A DNA stretch of 7,596 nucleotides from contig CASDTD010000216.1 of assembly GCA_949283445.1 (NCBI GenBank), forward strand, positions 1-7,596. Direction: 5' to 3'. The notes under the pieces were generated by a model. That model did not search any database, was not told the origin of the DNA, and worked only from the letters and a program-made list of their open reading frames with translations. Shown piece by piece: positions 1 through 6,900 of the stretch. The position numbers and the translations under genes were made by a program. The DNA comes from an uncultured Coriobacteriia bacterium. GTDB taxonomy: Bacteria; Actinomycetota; Coriobacteriia; Coriobacteriales; QAMH01. Numbering within the stretch: position 1 is the first letter of the stretch; every line of letters starts with the position of its first letter.

Positions 1-349
1 GGACGACCAGCGGGACGTCCTTTTCCTGGCGAAACGCGCTGGAGTTGTCGATCATGACGCAGCCGGCGTCGACAACTGCCTGGCGGAACTGCCTGGAGAC
101 ACCCGCGCCTGCGCTGAACAGGGCGATGTCGACGCCCTCGAAGCTTTCGGGCGTCATTTCTTCGACAACGATTTCGCCGCCCTTGAAGGGAACGGTGCTG
201 CCGGCTGAACGCGCAGAAGCGAGCGCCTTGACCTTGGAGGCGGGGAAATCACGCTGCTCGAGCACCTTGAGCATCTCGCGCCCCACCACGCCGGTGGCAC
301 CGGCAACGGCTACGACGGGATTAGCGGGCATCTCTTTGTTCCAGGCCAT
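1..349 (-). CDS. asd: Aspartate-semialdehyde dehydrogenase, N-terminal part (3' end outside window)
   Basis: The enzyme reduces L-aspartyl-4-phosphate to L-aspartate-4-semialdehyde with NADPH in the cytoplasm. This is the branch point to lysine/diaminopimelate, threonine and methionine. About 116 residues are visible. The Rossmann nucleotide-binding loop GATGVVG is at residues 17-23, followed by REMLKVLEQRDFP, LASARSAG, the FEGVDIALFSAG stretch and IDNSSAFR, all characteristic of Asd. The catalytic cysteine region lies beyond the window edge, so completeness cannot be judged. The ATG at 347-349 is chosen because AAGGAAG sits 5 nt upstream. A second in-frame ATG (329-331) lacks a comparable site. 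The gene follows the CYTH gene after 120 nt, a gap containing a 9-bp inverted repeat, so it may have its own promoter. No convincing -35/-10 pair was found there. The family call is firm; regulation is unknown. Confidence 0.95.
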   Translation of the reverse strand, partial: MAWNKEMPANPVVAVAGATGVVGREMLKVLEQRDFPASKVKALASARSAGSTVPFKGGEIVVEEMTPESFEGVDIALFSAGAGVSRQFRQAVVDAGCVMIDNSSAFRQEKDVPLVV

Positions 350-440
350 GACAGCTTCCTTTCCCCTGCGTGTTTCGCGTGCGGCAACGATAGCACGGGG
401 AGGGCGGCGGGGAGGGCGCGAGCTTTCCTCGATTCCGCAG

Positions 441-469
441 TGTGACAAATGGACAGGGCGTTTGTCACA
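441..469 (-). terminator. Perfect 9-bp inverted repeat directly after the CYTH stop: weak terminator or operator
   Basis: TGTGACAAA (441-449) and TTTGTCACA (461-469) are exact reverse complements around an 11-nt spacer. The right arm abuts the CYTH stop codon (470-472). The transcript could form a hairpin just after the stop. However, the stem is AT-rich (3 G/C pairs of 9) and no T-tract follows, so it is not a canonical intrinsic terminator. It lies about 92 nt upstream of the asd start, so a protein-binding site for asd control is equally possible. Seen: the repeat. Inferred: any function. Confidence 0.4.
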
Positions 470-1093
470 TCACACGCGCATCGCGCGGGCAAGCTTGGAG
501 AGCGGCTGCGGTTCGAGGCCGAGCTTGTCCTGGAGTCCCTTGGCGAACGCGTGAAACGCCTCAAGCGAACCACCTTTGTGCTCGAGTTCCATCTCGCGCA
601 GCTCCTGTTCGCGCCCCTGGCGGCGCAGAACGCCCTCGTCGAAGGCGAGCTCTGCGGAAAACGCGTCCGCGCTGCCGGGCGCATTGCCAGCCACCTCCAA
701 CGTGAACGCGCGGCGCTCGAACTGCGTCTCGCACAGCACCTCGAGCTCGGAAGCGAGCAGCTGCTCGCATACATCTGCCGGTGCGCCCGCCGAAGACAAC
801 GCCGCGATTCCCGCGCGAATATCGTCTGCCGGCACCTCATATTCCTGACGTACGGCGCAACCGCCCTCGTCACGCCGTTCGAGCTTGAGACAACATATGG
901 AAACGCCGTTCTCCTCGCGCAGGCGCAGGCCACCCCGCATACTTGCGACCAACCCGTCGACCGTGTCGTAGTACGTCGCGTGCATGGAAATCCCACGCAC
1001 GCCCTTCACGTGCGGTGCGAGTCCTTCCGCCACGTCGAGCGCAAGACGAGAGCCTTCCGCCGCCTGCAAATCCCACTTGTACTCGATTTCCAT
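470..1093 (-). CDS. CYTH-domain protein, probable inorganic triphosphatase (YgiF-like, no CHAD domain)
   Basis: CYTH enzymes fold into a metal-dependent tunnel that hydrolyses triphosphates; the bacterial YgiF-like branch acts on inorganic tripolyphosphate. The 207-residue protein opens with the signature ExExK (EIEYK, residues 2-6). YYDT (41-44), LRLR (56-59), CLK (68-70) and RQEYEV (82-87) follow, giving the expected basic and acidic tunnel residues. The acidic strand EMELEHK (167-173) and terminal LSKLARA (199-205) match the usual CYTH end. No CHAD domain follows, so this is a single-domain form. An upstream in-frame start (1156) would add 21 basic residues that overlap the flavoprotein gene and displace the ExExK motif from the N terminus. 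The ATG at 1091-1093 is preferred, with GGGGGAG just upstream, though only 2 nt separate it from the ATG. It starts 14 nt after the flavoprotein stop, so co-transcription is likely. The exact substrate is inferred; a thiamine-triphosphatase or other CYTH activity cannot be excluded. Confidence 0.85.
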   Translation of the reverse strand: MEIEYKWDLQAAEGSRLALDVAEGLAPHVKGVRGISMHATYYDTVDGLVASMRGGLRLREENGVSICCLKLERRDEGGCAVRQEYEVPADDIRAGIAALSSAGAPADVCEQLLASELEVLCETQFERRAFTLEVAGNAPGSADAFSAELAFDEGVLRRQGREQELREMELEHKGGSLEAFHAFAKGLQDKLGLEPQPLSKLARAMRV

Positions 1094-1107
1094 GACTCCC
1101 CCACGGT

Positions 1108-2259
1108 TTAGAGGCTTCGCGCAGCGCTTGCGCCGGCGACGATGCCGCTTGCCCACGCCCAGTGCAGGTTATAGCCCCCGCAGCGTCCGTCGATATCGAG
1201 CGCCTCACCCGCCGCGAACACCTTGGGGTGCAGCTTCGATTCGAGCGTCGCGGCATCGAATTCATCGAGCGCCGCACCGCCGCGCGTCACCTGAGCATGC
1301 TTCACGTCCCCCGGGCCTTTGACGCGCAGGCGGATGTTCTTGCACACATGGGCAATTTTGCGCATACCGTCTTCGTCGGCACGCGCCGTCGATTTCACCT
1401 GCGCCTCGCGCAAGACGCACATGTTCACGCGGGAATGGAACATGCCGCACAGAAGTTCCTCGTGTGTGGGCGGCGTGCCTTGAGACGTATCGGAGGCAAA
1501 TGCCTTGGCACGCTCTTCCAACAAGCGAACGACCTCGTCTTCTGTCATATCGGGCAGCAGATCGATGACGAGCACATCACCCTCTTGCGCCACCCGCGAA
1601 AGGTTGAAGATGACGATGCCCGAAACGCCGTAGTCCTTGAACTGCACCTCGCCCCGCTCGCGCGCCCGGACAGAAGCCGGGTCGCCTTCGGCGAGCACCG
1701 ACACCTCGGCGTTAGCGCGCACGCCCGACAGCCCGCGAATGGGCTCGATGTCGGTCTTGAGCGAGCAGAGCACCGGCGTGAACGGCACGAGCGTGTGCCC
1801 TGCCGACTCCAACAGCGTGCTGCCGCCGCCGCTTGCCACCACAACGGCGTCGGCTTTGACGCCGTCGACGTTGTTCACCTTGGAGTTGATAATCGTGCGC
1901 ACACCCAGACGCTGACAGGCCAAGCGCAACACGTCGAGCACGGAGTTTGCCATGTTCGAGAGCGGATAGACACGCCCTTCGCGTTCCTCGACCGTGAGCA
2001 GGCCGAAATGTTCGAACCAGGCGCGCATGCGCTCGGGACCCCACGCGTCGAGCGTCGGGGCAACGAACTCAGGGGCGTTATAATCGGCCGGCCCCAGCTG
2101 CATGTTCGTGAGGTTGCACCGGCCGTTGCCCGTGGCGAGAATCTTTTGCCCCACGCGTGCCGACATCTCGAATATCTTGACATCGGCACCCTCTTGAGCT
2201 GCGGAAATAGCCGCTGTAAGCCCCGCGGCACCGCCGCCCAGAATAACCACTTGACCCAT
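1108..2259 (-). CDS. NAD(P)/FAD-dependent oxidoreductase of the HI0933/YhiN/BaiN family (often annotated aminoacetone oxidase-like)
   Basis: This is a cytoplasmic FAD protein of a family with poorly defined substrates; a clostridial member, BaiN, has been assigned to bile-acid reduction. The 383 residues show the dinucleotide-binding GGGAAG (8-13), the family signature GNGRCNLTN (44-52), REGRVYP (93-99) and QFKDYGVSGIVIFNLSR (206-222). The C-terminal FAD-contact block AQVTRGG (322-328) to GEALDIDGRCGGYNLHWAWASG (351-372) follows. It is somewhat shorter than the roughly 400-420 residues usual for the family. The middle looks abbreviated: VVVASGG (139-145) passes almost directly into SAGHTLVP (152-159), without the usual SYPxTGSxGxGY-like segment. 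The start ATG (2257-2259) has AGGAG 6 nt upstream, and a perfect TATAAT -10 lies about 50 bp upstream. It is first in a probable two-gene unit with the CYTH gene. The family is firm; the substrate is unknown. Confidence 0.9.
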   Translation of the reverse strand: MGQVVILGGGAAGLTAAISAAQEGADVKIFEMSARVGQKILATGNGRCNLTNMQLGPADYNAPEFVAPTLDAWGPERMRAWFEHFGLLTVEEREGRVYPLSNMANSVLDVLRLACQRLGVRTIINSKVNNVDGVKADAVVVASGGGSTLLESAGHTLVPFTPVLCSLKTDIEPIRGLSGVRANAEVSVLAEGDPASVRARERGEVQFKDYGVSGIVIFNLSRVAQEGDVLVIDLLPDMTEDEVVRLLEERAKAFASDTSQGTPPTHEELLCGMFHSRVNMCVLREAQVKSTARADEDGMRKIAHVCKNIRLRVKGPGDVKHAQVTRGGAALDEFDAATLESKLHPKVFAAGEALDIDGRCGGYNLHWAWASGIVAGASAARSL

Positions 2260-2308
2260 ATTGCACTCCTGCTGGATGAACGTTTACCCGACGGCACGCA
2301 CAACGCTG

Positions 2309-2337
2309 ATTATAGACGCTCATAGCGCGGGCGGAAA
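2309..2337 (-). promoter_or_regulatory. Probable sigma-70-type promoter of the flavoprotein-CYTH unit
   Basis: Read on the minus strand, TATAAT (2309-2314) is a perfect -10 hexamer. It is 17 nt downstream of TTTCCG (2332-2337), a weak -35 matching TTGACA at three positions. The start site would fall near 2302, giving a 5' leader of about 40 nt before the flavoprotein ATG at 2259. The spacer carries a small inverted repeat (CGCT/AGCG, 2317-2327). The -10 is strong evidence in such GC-rich DNA; the -35 assignment is tentative. Confidence 0.6.
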
Positions 2338-2355
2338 TTCGGGCTTTTGCGATCG

Positions 2356-2404
2356 AAAAACGTATCTCTTGCCAGAAACGAGCGAGTTGGAGAGCAGGCA
2401 AGAG
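2356..2404 (-). promoter_or_regulatory. Possible attenuator: 8-bp stem followed by T5, interlocked with the neighbouring palindrome
   Basis: CTCTTGCC (2366-2373) and GGCAAGAG (2397-2404) are exact reverse complements. On minus-strand RNA the stem would be followed after 5 nt by five U residues (2356-2360), as in a weak intrinsic terminator. Its 23-nt loop contains one arm (2384-2395) of the adjacent palindrome, and that palindrome's loop contains the 2397-2404 arm, so the two stems are mutually exclusive or form a pseudoknot. It lies upstream of the flavoprotein promoter, so it could act only on transcripts entering from the fumarase side. Function is inferred. Confidence 0.3.
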
Positions 2405-2423
2405 GGCGATTCGCTCTCCACTC
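2382..2423. repeat. Imperfect palindrome (hairpin 2) sharing its arm with hairpin 1
   Basis: GAGTTGGAGAGC (2384-2395) pairs with GCTCTCCACTC (2413-2423) with a single bulged T, leaving a 17-nt loop. The 15-bp string GCGAGTTGGAGAGCA (2382-2396) recurs exactly at 2455-2469. Two palindromes built from one arm sequence within 117 bp resemble a paired REP-type element or a double operator. No gene overlaps this stretch. Confidence 0.6.
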
Positions 2424-2455
2424 CTGTGATTTTTGGCTTGCCCGCCATTTTCAGG

Positions 2456-2498
2456 CGAGTTGGAGAGCATTTCGAGTTCCCGCGTGCTCTCCAACTCG
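2456..2498. repeat. Perfect 14-bp inverted repeat (hairpin 1) after the fumarase operon; candidate terminator
   Basis: CGAGTTGGAGAGCA (2456-2469) and TGCTCTCCAACTCG (2485-2498) are exact reverse complements with a 15-nt loop. It starts 28 bp downstream of the fumarase beta stop, the position of an operon terminator. The T-tract (2499-2503), however, is on the plus-strand side. On the minus-strand transcript the hairpin is preceded by A5 and followed by a non-T sequence. It therefore looks like a canonical terminator only for plus-strand (antisense) transcription, although hairpins without U-tracts may still end transcripts in high-GC bacteria. It may equally be a dispersed palindromic repeat. 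Confidence 0.6.
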
Positions 2499-2526
2499 TT
2501 TTTCTTGGCACGGCATGAACACGCCC

Positions 2527-3090
2527 TCACATATTCACGCGGTAGCGCGCCGGCCCCTCTTCGTAGATGCTGCGCCCCGTGTTGTCGATGGCCACAACAC
2601 ACGGATAGTCCTCGACGACGAGCCTGCGCACGGCTTCCGGCCCCAGGTCGTCATAGGCAACAACCTCACATTCCTTCACAGACGAGGCAATGAGCGCGGC
2701 AGCCCCGCCGATGGAGGCGAAGTACACCGCACCGCATTCGACCATCGCGTCGATGACCTCCTGCGAACGCGGTCCCTTGCCGACCATGCCTTTCAGGCCG
2801 GTCTCGCGCAGAAGACGAGGCGTGAACGCGTCCATGCGCCCCGATGTCGTCGGCCCGCACGAGCCGATGACCGCCCCCGGCTTGGCCGGTGTCGGGCCCG
2901 CGTAATAGATGACCTGGTCGTGCAAGTTGGCCGGCAGCCTTTCGTCCGCGTCGAGCGCAGCGACGAAACGTGCGTGCGCGGCATCGCGCCCCGTGTAGAT
3001 GACACCGGAAATGCTCACCATGTCCCCGCACCGCAGGCCCGCGATGGCCTCGTCAGAGAGCGGGGTCGTTATATGCTTGACTTCGGGCAT
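2527..3090 (-). CDS. Class I fumarate hydratase / tartrate-type Fe-S hydro-lyase, beta subunit
   Basis: This is the C-terminal-type subunit of the two-subunit, [4Fe-4S]-dependent hydro-lyase that interconverts fumarate and L-malate (or dehydrates tartrate in close relatives) in the cytoplasm. The 187 residues include the family blocks GDMVSISGVIYTGRDAAH (22-39), GSCGPTTSGRMDAFTP (76-91) and GMVGKG (101-106), with VEDYPCVVAIDNTG (159-172) near the end. The length is normal for a separate beta subunit. A GTG at 3096 is in frame, but the GGAGGGG motif would touch it. The ATG at 3088-3090, 5 nt after that motif, is preferred. It begins 12 nt after the alpha stop, so translation is probably coupled and the subunits made together. 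Fumarase and tartrate dehydratase cannot be told apart by sight; fumarase is more likely in an anaerobe with no tartrate genes nearby. Confidence 0.92.
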   Translation of the reverse strand: MPEVKHITTPLSDEAIAGLRCGDMVSISGVIYTGRDAAHARFVAALDADERLPANLHDQVIYYAGPTPAKPGAVIGSCGPTTSGRMDAFTPRLLRETGLKGMVGKGPRSQEVIDAMVECGAVYFASIGGAAALIASSVKECEVVAYDDLGPEAVRRLVVEDYPCVVAIDNTGRSIYEEGPARYRVNM

Positions 3091-3095
3091 GAACA

Positions 3096-3103
3096 CCCCT
3101 CCC
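3096..3103 (-). promoter_or_regulatory. Ribosome-binding site of the beta subunit, overlapping the alpha stop codon
   Basis: GGGAGGGG on the minus strand begins with the last base of the alpha TAG stop (3103-3105) and ends 5 nt before the ATG at 3090. The spacing favours this ATG over the GTG at 3096. The overlap suggests translational coupling of the two subunits. Confidence 0.7.
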
Positions 3104-3948
3104 TACAGCGTGACCGTCTTGTGCCGCGCGGCGTGACAGTTGAGCGTAACGGCAACCGGCAGCGTGGCGATGTGCGTGGGATACGTCTCAATATGCACGG
3201 CAAGCGCCGTGACGCGCCCGCCAAAGCCCTGCGGCCCGATTCCGGACGCGTTAATCTCTTCCAGCAGCTCGGCCTCGAGCGCGGCGTAGCCGGCGTCTGT
3301 ATTGGGAGCGCCCACCTCGCGGCGCAGTGCCTCTTTGGAAAGCTGCAACGCTTTATCTGCGTTGCCGCCCAGCCCCACGCCCACGATGGTGGGTGGGCAC
3401 GGGTTGCCACCTGCAGAAACGACCGCGTCGACCACGAAGCGCTTCACGCCTTCCAGCCCCTGCGCCGGCTTGAGCATGGCGAGTTTCGTCATGTTCTCCG
3501 AACCAGCGCCCTTGGGCATGACCGTGAGCGTGAGCGTGTCGCCTTCCACGATGCGCGTGTAGATGATGGCCGGCGTGTTGTCGCCCGCGTTCACGCGGTT
3601 CAGCAGCGGGTCGACGACCGTCGACTTGCGCAGGTAGCCTTCGGTGTAGCCTTGCGCGATACCCGCGTTAATGGCCGTCTCGAAGTCCCCTCCCACGATA
3701 TGCGCATCCTGGCCCAGCTCGGCGAACACGATGACCATACCCGTGTCCTGGCACATCGGCACTTGGTTCTCGCGCGCAATTTCCAGATTGCGACAGACCT
3801 TCTCCATTGCGTACTTGCCGAATTCCGAAACCTCGTCATCTGCCGCCTTGCGCACGGCGCGCTCGACATCAGCGGGAAGGTCGCACGCCGCCTCGATGCA
3901 CAGGCGCGCGACCTCTTCGGTAATCCGCTCTGCCCGAATCCCCCTCAT
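3103..3948 (-). CDS. Class I fumarate hydratase / tartrate-type Fe-S hydro-lyase, alpha subunit
   Basis: This is the cluster-binding subunit of the heteromeric hydro-lyase. The protein is 281 residues, the usual length for a separate alpha subunit. Three cysteines sit in the expected family contexts for the [4Fe-4S] cluster, whose fourth iron binds substrate: C66 in PMCQDTG, C184 in GNPCPPTIVGVGLGG and C271 in LNCHAARH. Other family blocks are LRKSTVVDPLLNR (106-118), MPKGAGSENMT (144-154) and GPQGFGGRVTALAVHIE (238-254). The enzyme class is oxygen-sensitive, consistent with an anaerobic host. The ATG at 3946-3948 is 6 nt after the stop of the large activase-like gene. A GAGGA motif 10 nt upstream lies within the end of that gene, so the two are almost certainly co-transcribed. 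The substrate could be fumarate/malate or tartrate; fumarate is favoured. Confidence 0.93.
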   Translation of the reverse strand: MRGIRAERITEEVARLCIEAACDLPADVERAVRKAADDEVSEFGKYAMEKVCRNLEIARENQVPMCQDTGMVIVFAELGQDAHIVGGDFETAINAGIAQGYTEGYLRKSTVVDPLLNRVNAGDNTPAIIYTRIVEGDTLTLTVMPKGAGSENMTKLAMLKPAQGLEGVKRFVVDAVVSAGGNPCPPTIVGVGLGGNADKALQLSKEALRREVGAPNTDAGYAALEAELLEEINASGIGPQGFGGRVTALAVHIETYPTHIATLPVAVTLNCHAARHKTVTL

Positions 3949-3954
3949 CGCGCT

Positions 3955-6900
3955 TCAGTCCTCTTGAGCCATCGCAAGCTCTTTGAGCTCGCGAGCCGTC
4001 TGCTTGTCCTTCTCGAACTGCTCGCGCTGTTCGGCCTGGTTGGAAAACGCCACGGCAATCATCAGCTTGATGCGGTTGAGCTGGTTGACCTCGGACGCAC
4101 CGGGGTCGTAGTCGACCGCCACGATATTGGATTCGGGGTAGCGGCGGCGCATCTCCTTGATGACCGCCTTGCCCACGACGTGGTTGGGCAGGCACGCGAA
4201 CGGCTGCGTGCAGACGATGTTGGGGGCGCCCTCCTTCACGAGCTCGACCATCTCGCCCGTGAGCAGCCAGCCTTCGCCCATCGTGTTGCAGAGGTCGATA
4301 ATCTCAGACGCGCCCTTGGCAACCTCGTTGATGTCCATGTACGGCGCGAAGCGTTTCGAGGCCGCAAGCGCCTTGTTGATGGGCGCGCGCATCTTCTCGA
4401 GCAGCGCCACCACGGCCTTCGAGCCGAGGTACTTGTGCAGCGCGGGCGTGAGCTCCTTGTGGCGGAACGCCGGGTTGATGATCGCGAACAAGAAGAAGTC
4501 GACCAAGCCGGGCACGACGGCCTCGCAGCCTTCGCTCTCGATGGTCTCGACGATTTGGTTGTTGGCCGTCGGGTGGAACTTGACCAGAATCTCGCCGACA
4601 ACGCCAACGCGCGGCTTGCTGCCGAAATTGACACAGGGCAGCTCGTCGAACTCCTTCACGATCTGGCGATACACCTTCTTCGCAGCACGCAGCGACATCG
4701 TGCACTCGTGCTCTTTGACGTAGTCCATCCACTTGCGGAACAGCGCGTTCGCGCTACCTGGCTCGGCCTCGTAAGGACGCGTGCGGTACAGGCACATCAT
4801 GAGCAGGTCACCCAAGAGCAGCGCCGGAATGGCGGTCTTGAGCATCTGGGGCGTGACCTCGAAGCCGGAGTTGCGTTCGCCCGTGTCGTTGAAGGACAGC
4901 GCGATGACCGGCACGTGCCCCAGCCCCGCCTCGTGCAGGCCCTTGCGAATGAGGCCGATGTAGTTGGTCGCACGGCAGCCACCGCCGGTCTGCGTGATGA
5001 TGAACGCCGTCTTGTTCATGTCATAGCGCCCCGACGTTGCGGCCTCCATAATCTGACCGGTGACGAGGATGGACGGGTAGCAGATATCGTTATTCACGTA
5101 TTTCAGGCCCGCGTCCACCGCGCTCGGGTCAACCGAGGGCAGAAGCTCCATGTTGTAGCCGTAATGGTGGAAAATCGGCACGAGCAGCTCGAAGTGAATC
5201 GGCGCCATCTGCGGAACGAGAATCGTGTATTCGCCCGACTCCTGCATCTCCTTGGTGTACTCCACACGCGGGAACTCGGTGGAAGCAGCCACGCGGTTGG
5301 GCTCGAACTCGTAGGTCGGAGCCGTGGCGCACCCCTCGCAGCTTTCCTCCAGAATCTGCGGAATCGCTCCCTTCTCGCCCACCGGCGTACCGTCGGCCTG
5401 CTGACGCAGGGCGGCCAGAAGCGAACGGATGCGGATGCGCGCGGCGCCCAGGTTGGACACCTCGTCGATCTTGAGGACGGTGTAGACCTTGCCCGAGCCC
5501 TCGATGATCTCCTGCACCTCGTCGGTGGTGAGCGCGTCCAGACCGCAGCCGAAAGAGTTGAGCTGGACCAAGTCGAGGTCAGTGCGCTGCGTGACGACCT
5601 TCGCGGAATTGTACAGGCGCGTGTGGTACATCCACTGGTCGTACACGCGTAGGTTGCGCTGCAGTTCGCCCAAATGCGCGACGGAATCCTCGGTCAGCAC
5701 CGCAAGCCCGAAGCTCGTGATGAGCTCGGGAATGGCATGGTTGATTTCGTTGTCGATGTGGTACGGACGCCCGGCCAGCACGATGCCATGGGCGTTGTTG
5801 TCCTCGATCCACTTGAGCGTTTCCTCGCCCTTGGCACGCATCTGGTTCTTGAAGTCGATGTCGACGTCCCACGCGCGGTCGACGGCATCCGAAATCTCCT
5901 TCTTGGAAGGAAACGCCAGCTTGGAGACGTCGACGCCCTTGGCGGCAAGCGTCTTCTTGCGCTCCTTGGAAAGATGCTCGTACAGGCGCATCTTGAGCGC
6001 GTCTTTGTCGTCATAGGGAATGAACGGGTTCAGGAAATCCGTGCGGCTCGTGCGCAGCTCGTCGATGTTGAGCTTGAGCGCCTCGGAATAGCTCATGACG
6101 ATGGGGCAGTTGTAGTGGTTGTTCGCGCTCTGGTCTTCCTTGCGTTCCCAGCGAATGCACGGCATCCAGATGAAATCGACTTCCTGCTCCAGCAGATCCA
6201 TGATGTGGCCGTGGGAAAGCTTGGCCGGATAGCACGCGTTTTCCGACGGCATGGACTCGATGCCCTTCTTGAACGTCGCCTTCGTCGACGGCTCGGACAG
6301 CACGACGGCGTACCCGAGGTTCGTGAAGAAGCTGTGCCAGAACGGGTAGTTCTCGTACATGTTCAGCGCGCGCGGGATGCCCACGGTGCCGTATTTCGCC
6401 TCGTCTTTCGACAGCACCTCGCGGTTGAACAGCAGGTTGTTCTTGAACTCGAACAGGTTGGGCACCTTGTTCTTGTTCTTCTTCACGCCCGCGCCGCGCT
6501 CGCAGCGGTTGCCCGTGATGAAGCGACGACGGCTGCCCGTCTTGGGGTCAATGCCGAAGTCGTTGATAGTGAGCAGGCAGTTGTTCTCGCACAGGCCGCA
6601 GCGCGCGGTGGTGTGCTTGATGTCCAGCTGGTCAATCTGCTCGCAGGTCAGAAGCGTGGAGCCTTCCGCGCCCGCACGGTCGCGCGCGAGCAGCGCCGCG
6701 CCCCATGCGCCCATGTTGCCCGCGATGTCGGGGCGGATGGCGTCGTGACCGGCCAGAATCTCGAACGCGCGCAAGACGGCGTCGTTTAGGAAGGTGCCAC
6801 CCTGAACCACCGCATGGGTGCCCAGCTCGGAGGCATCGCGCAGCTTGATGACCTTGAACAGCGCGTTCTTGATGACGGAATAGGACAGGCCGGCGGAGAT

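Noticed and set aside
441..469. CRP/FNR-type operator (TGTGA...TCACA)
   Set aside because: The half-sites match in letters, but the spacing between TGTGA and TCACA is 19 nt rather than 6 nt.
350..469. Lysine riboswitch or other leader upstream of asd
   Set aside because: The gap is only 120 nt, too short for an L-box, and apart from the 9-bp palindrome no multi-stem structure was seen.
495..503. Another partial copy of the TTGGAGAGC arm inside the CYTH gene
   Set aside because: Only 9 bases match, with no inverse partner nearby, and it lies in coding sequence; chance is sufficient.
1094..1156. Upstream start for the CYTH protein adding 21 residues
   Set aside because: The added part is Arg/Lys-rich and overlaps the flavoprotein end, and CYTH proteins normally begin right at the ExExK motif.
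1162..2325. A plus-strand open frame of 387 codons opposite the flavoprotein
   Set aside because: It is the codon-aligned antisense of a gene with clear family motifs and has no recognisable domain of its own.
2260..2526. Insertion sequence or CRISPR remnant in the intergenic repeats
   Set aside because: There are only two direct copies with unlike surroundings, no regular spacers, no transposase and no target-site duplication that I can see.
2347..5652. A plus-strand open frame of about 1100 codons antisense to the fumarase genes and the large activase-like gene
   Set aside because: It is codon-aligned with all three minus-strand genes, which keep the same phase, so it stays open simply because TTA, CTA and TCA codons are rare in this GC-rich DNA. 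The translation is rich in His, Arg and Val and shows no domain.
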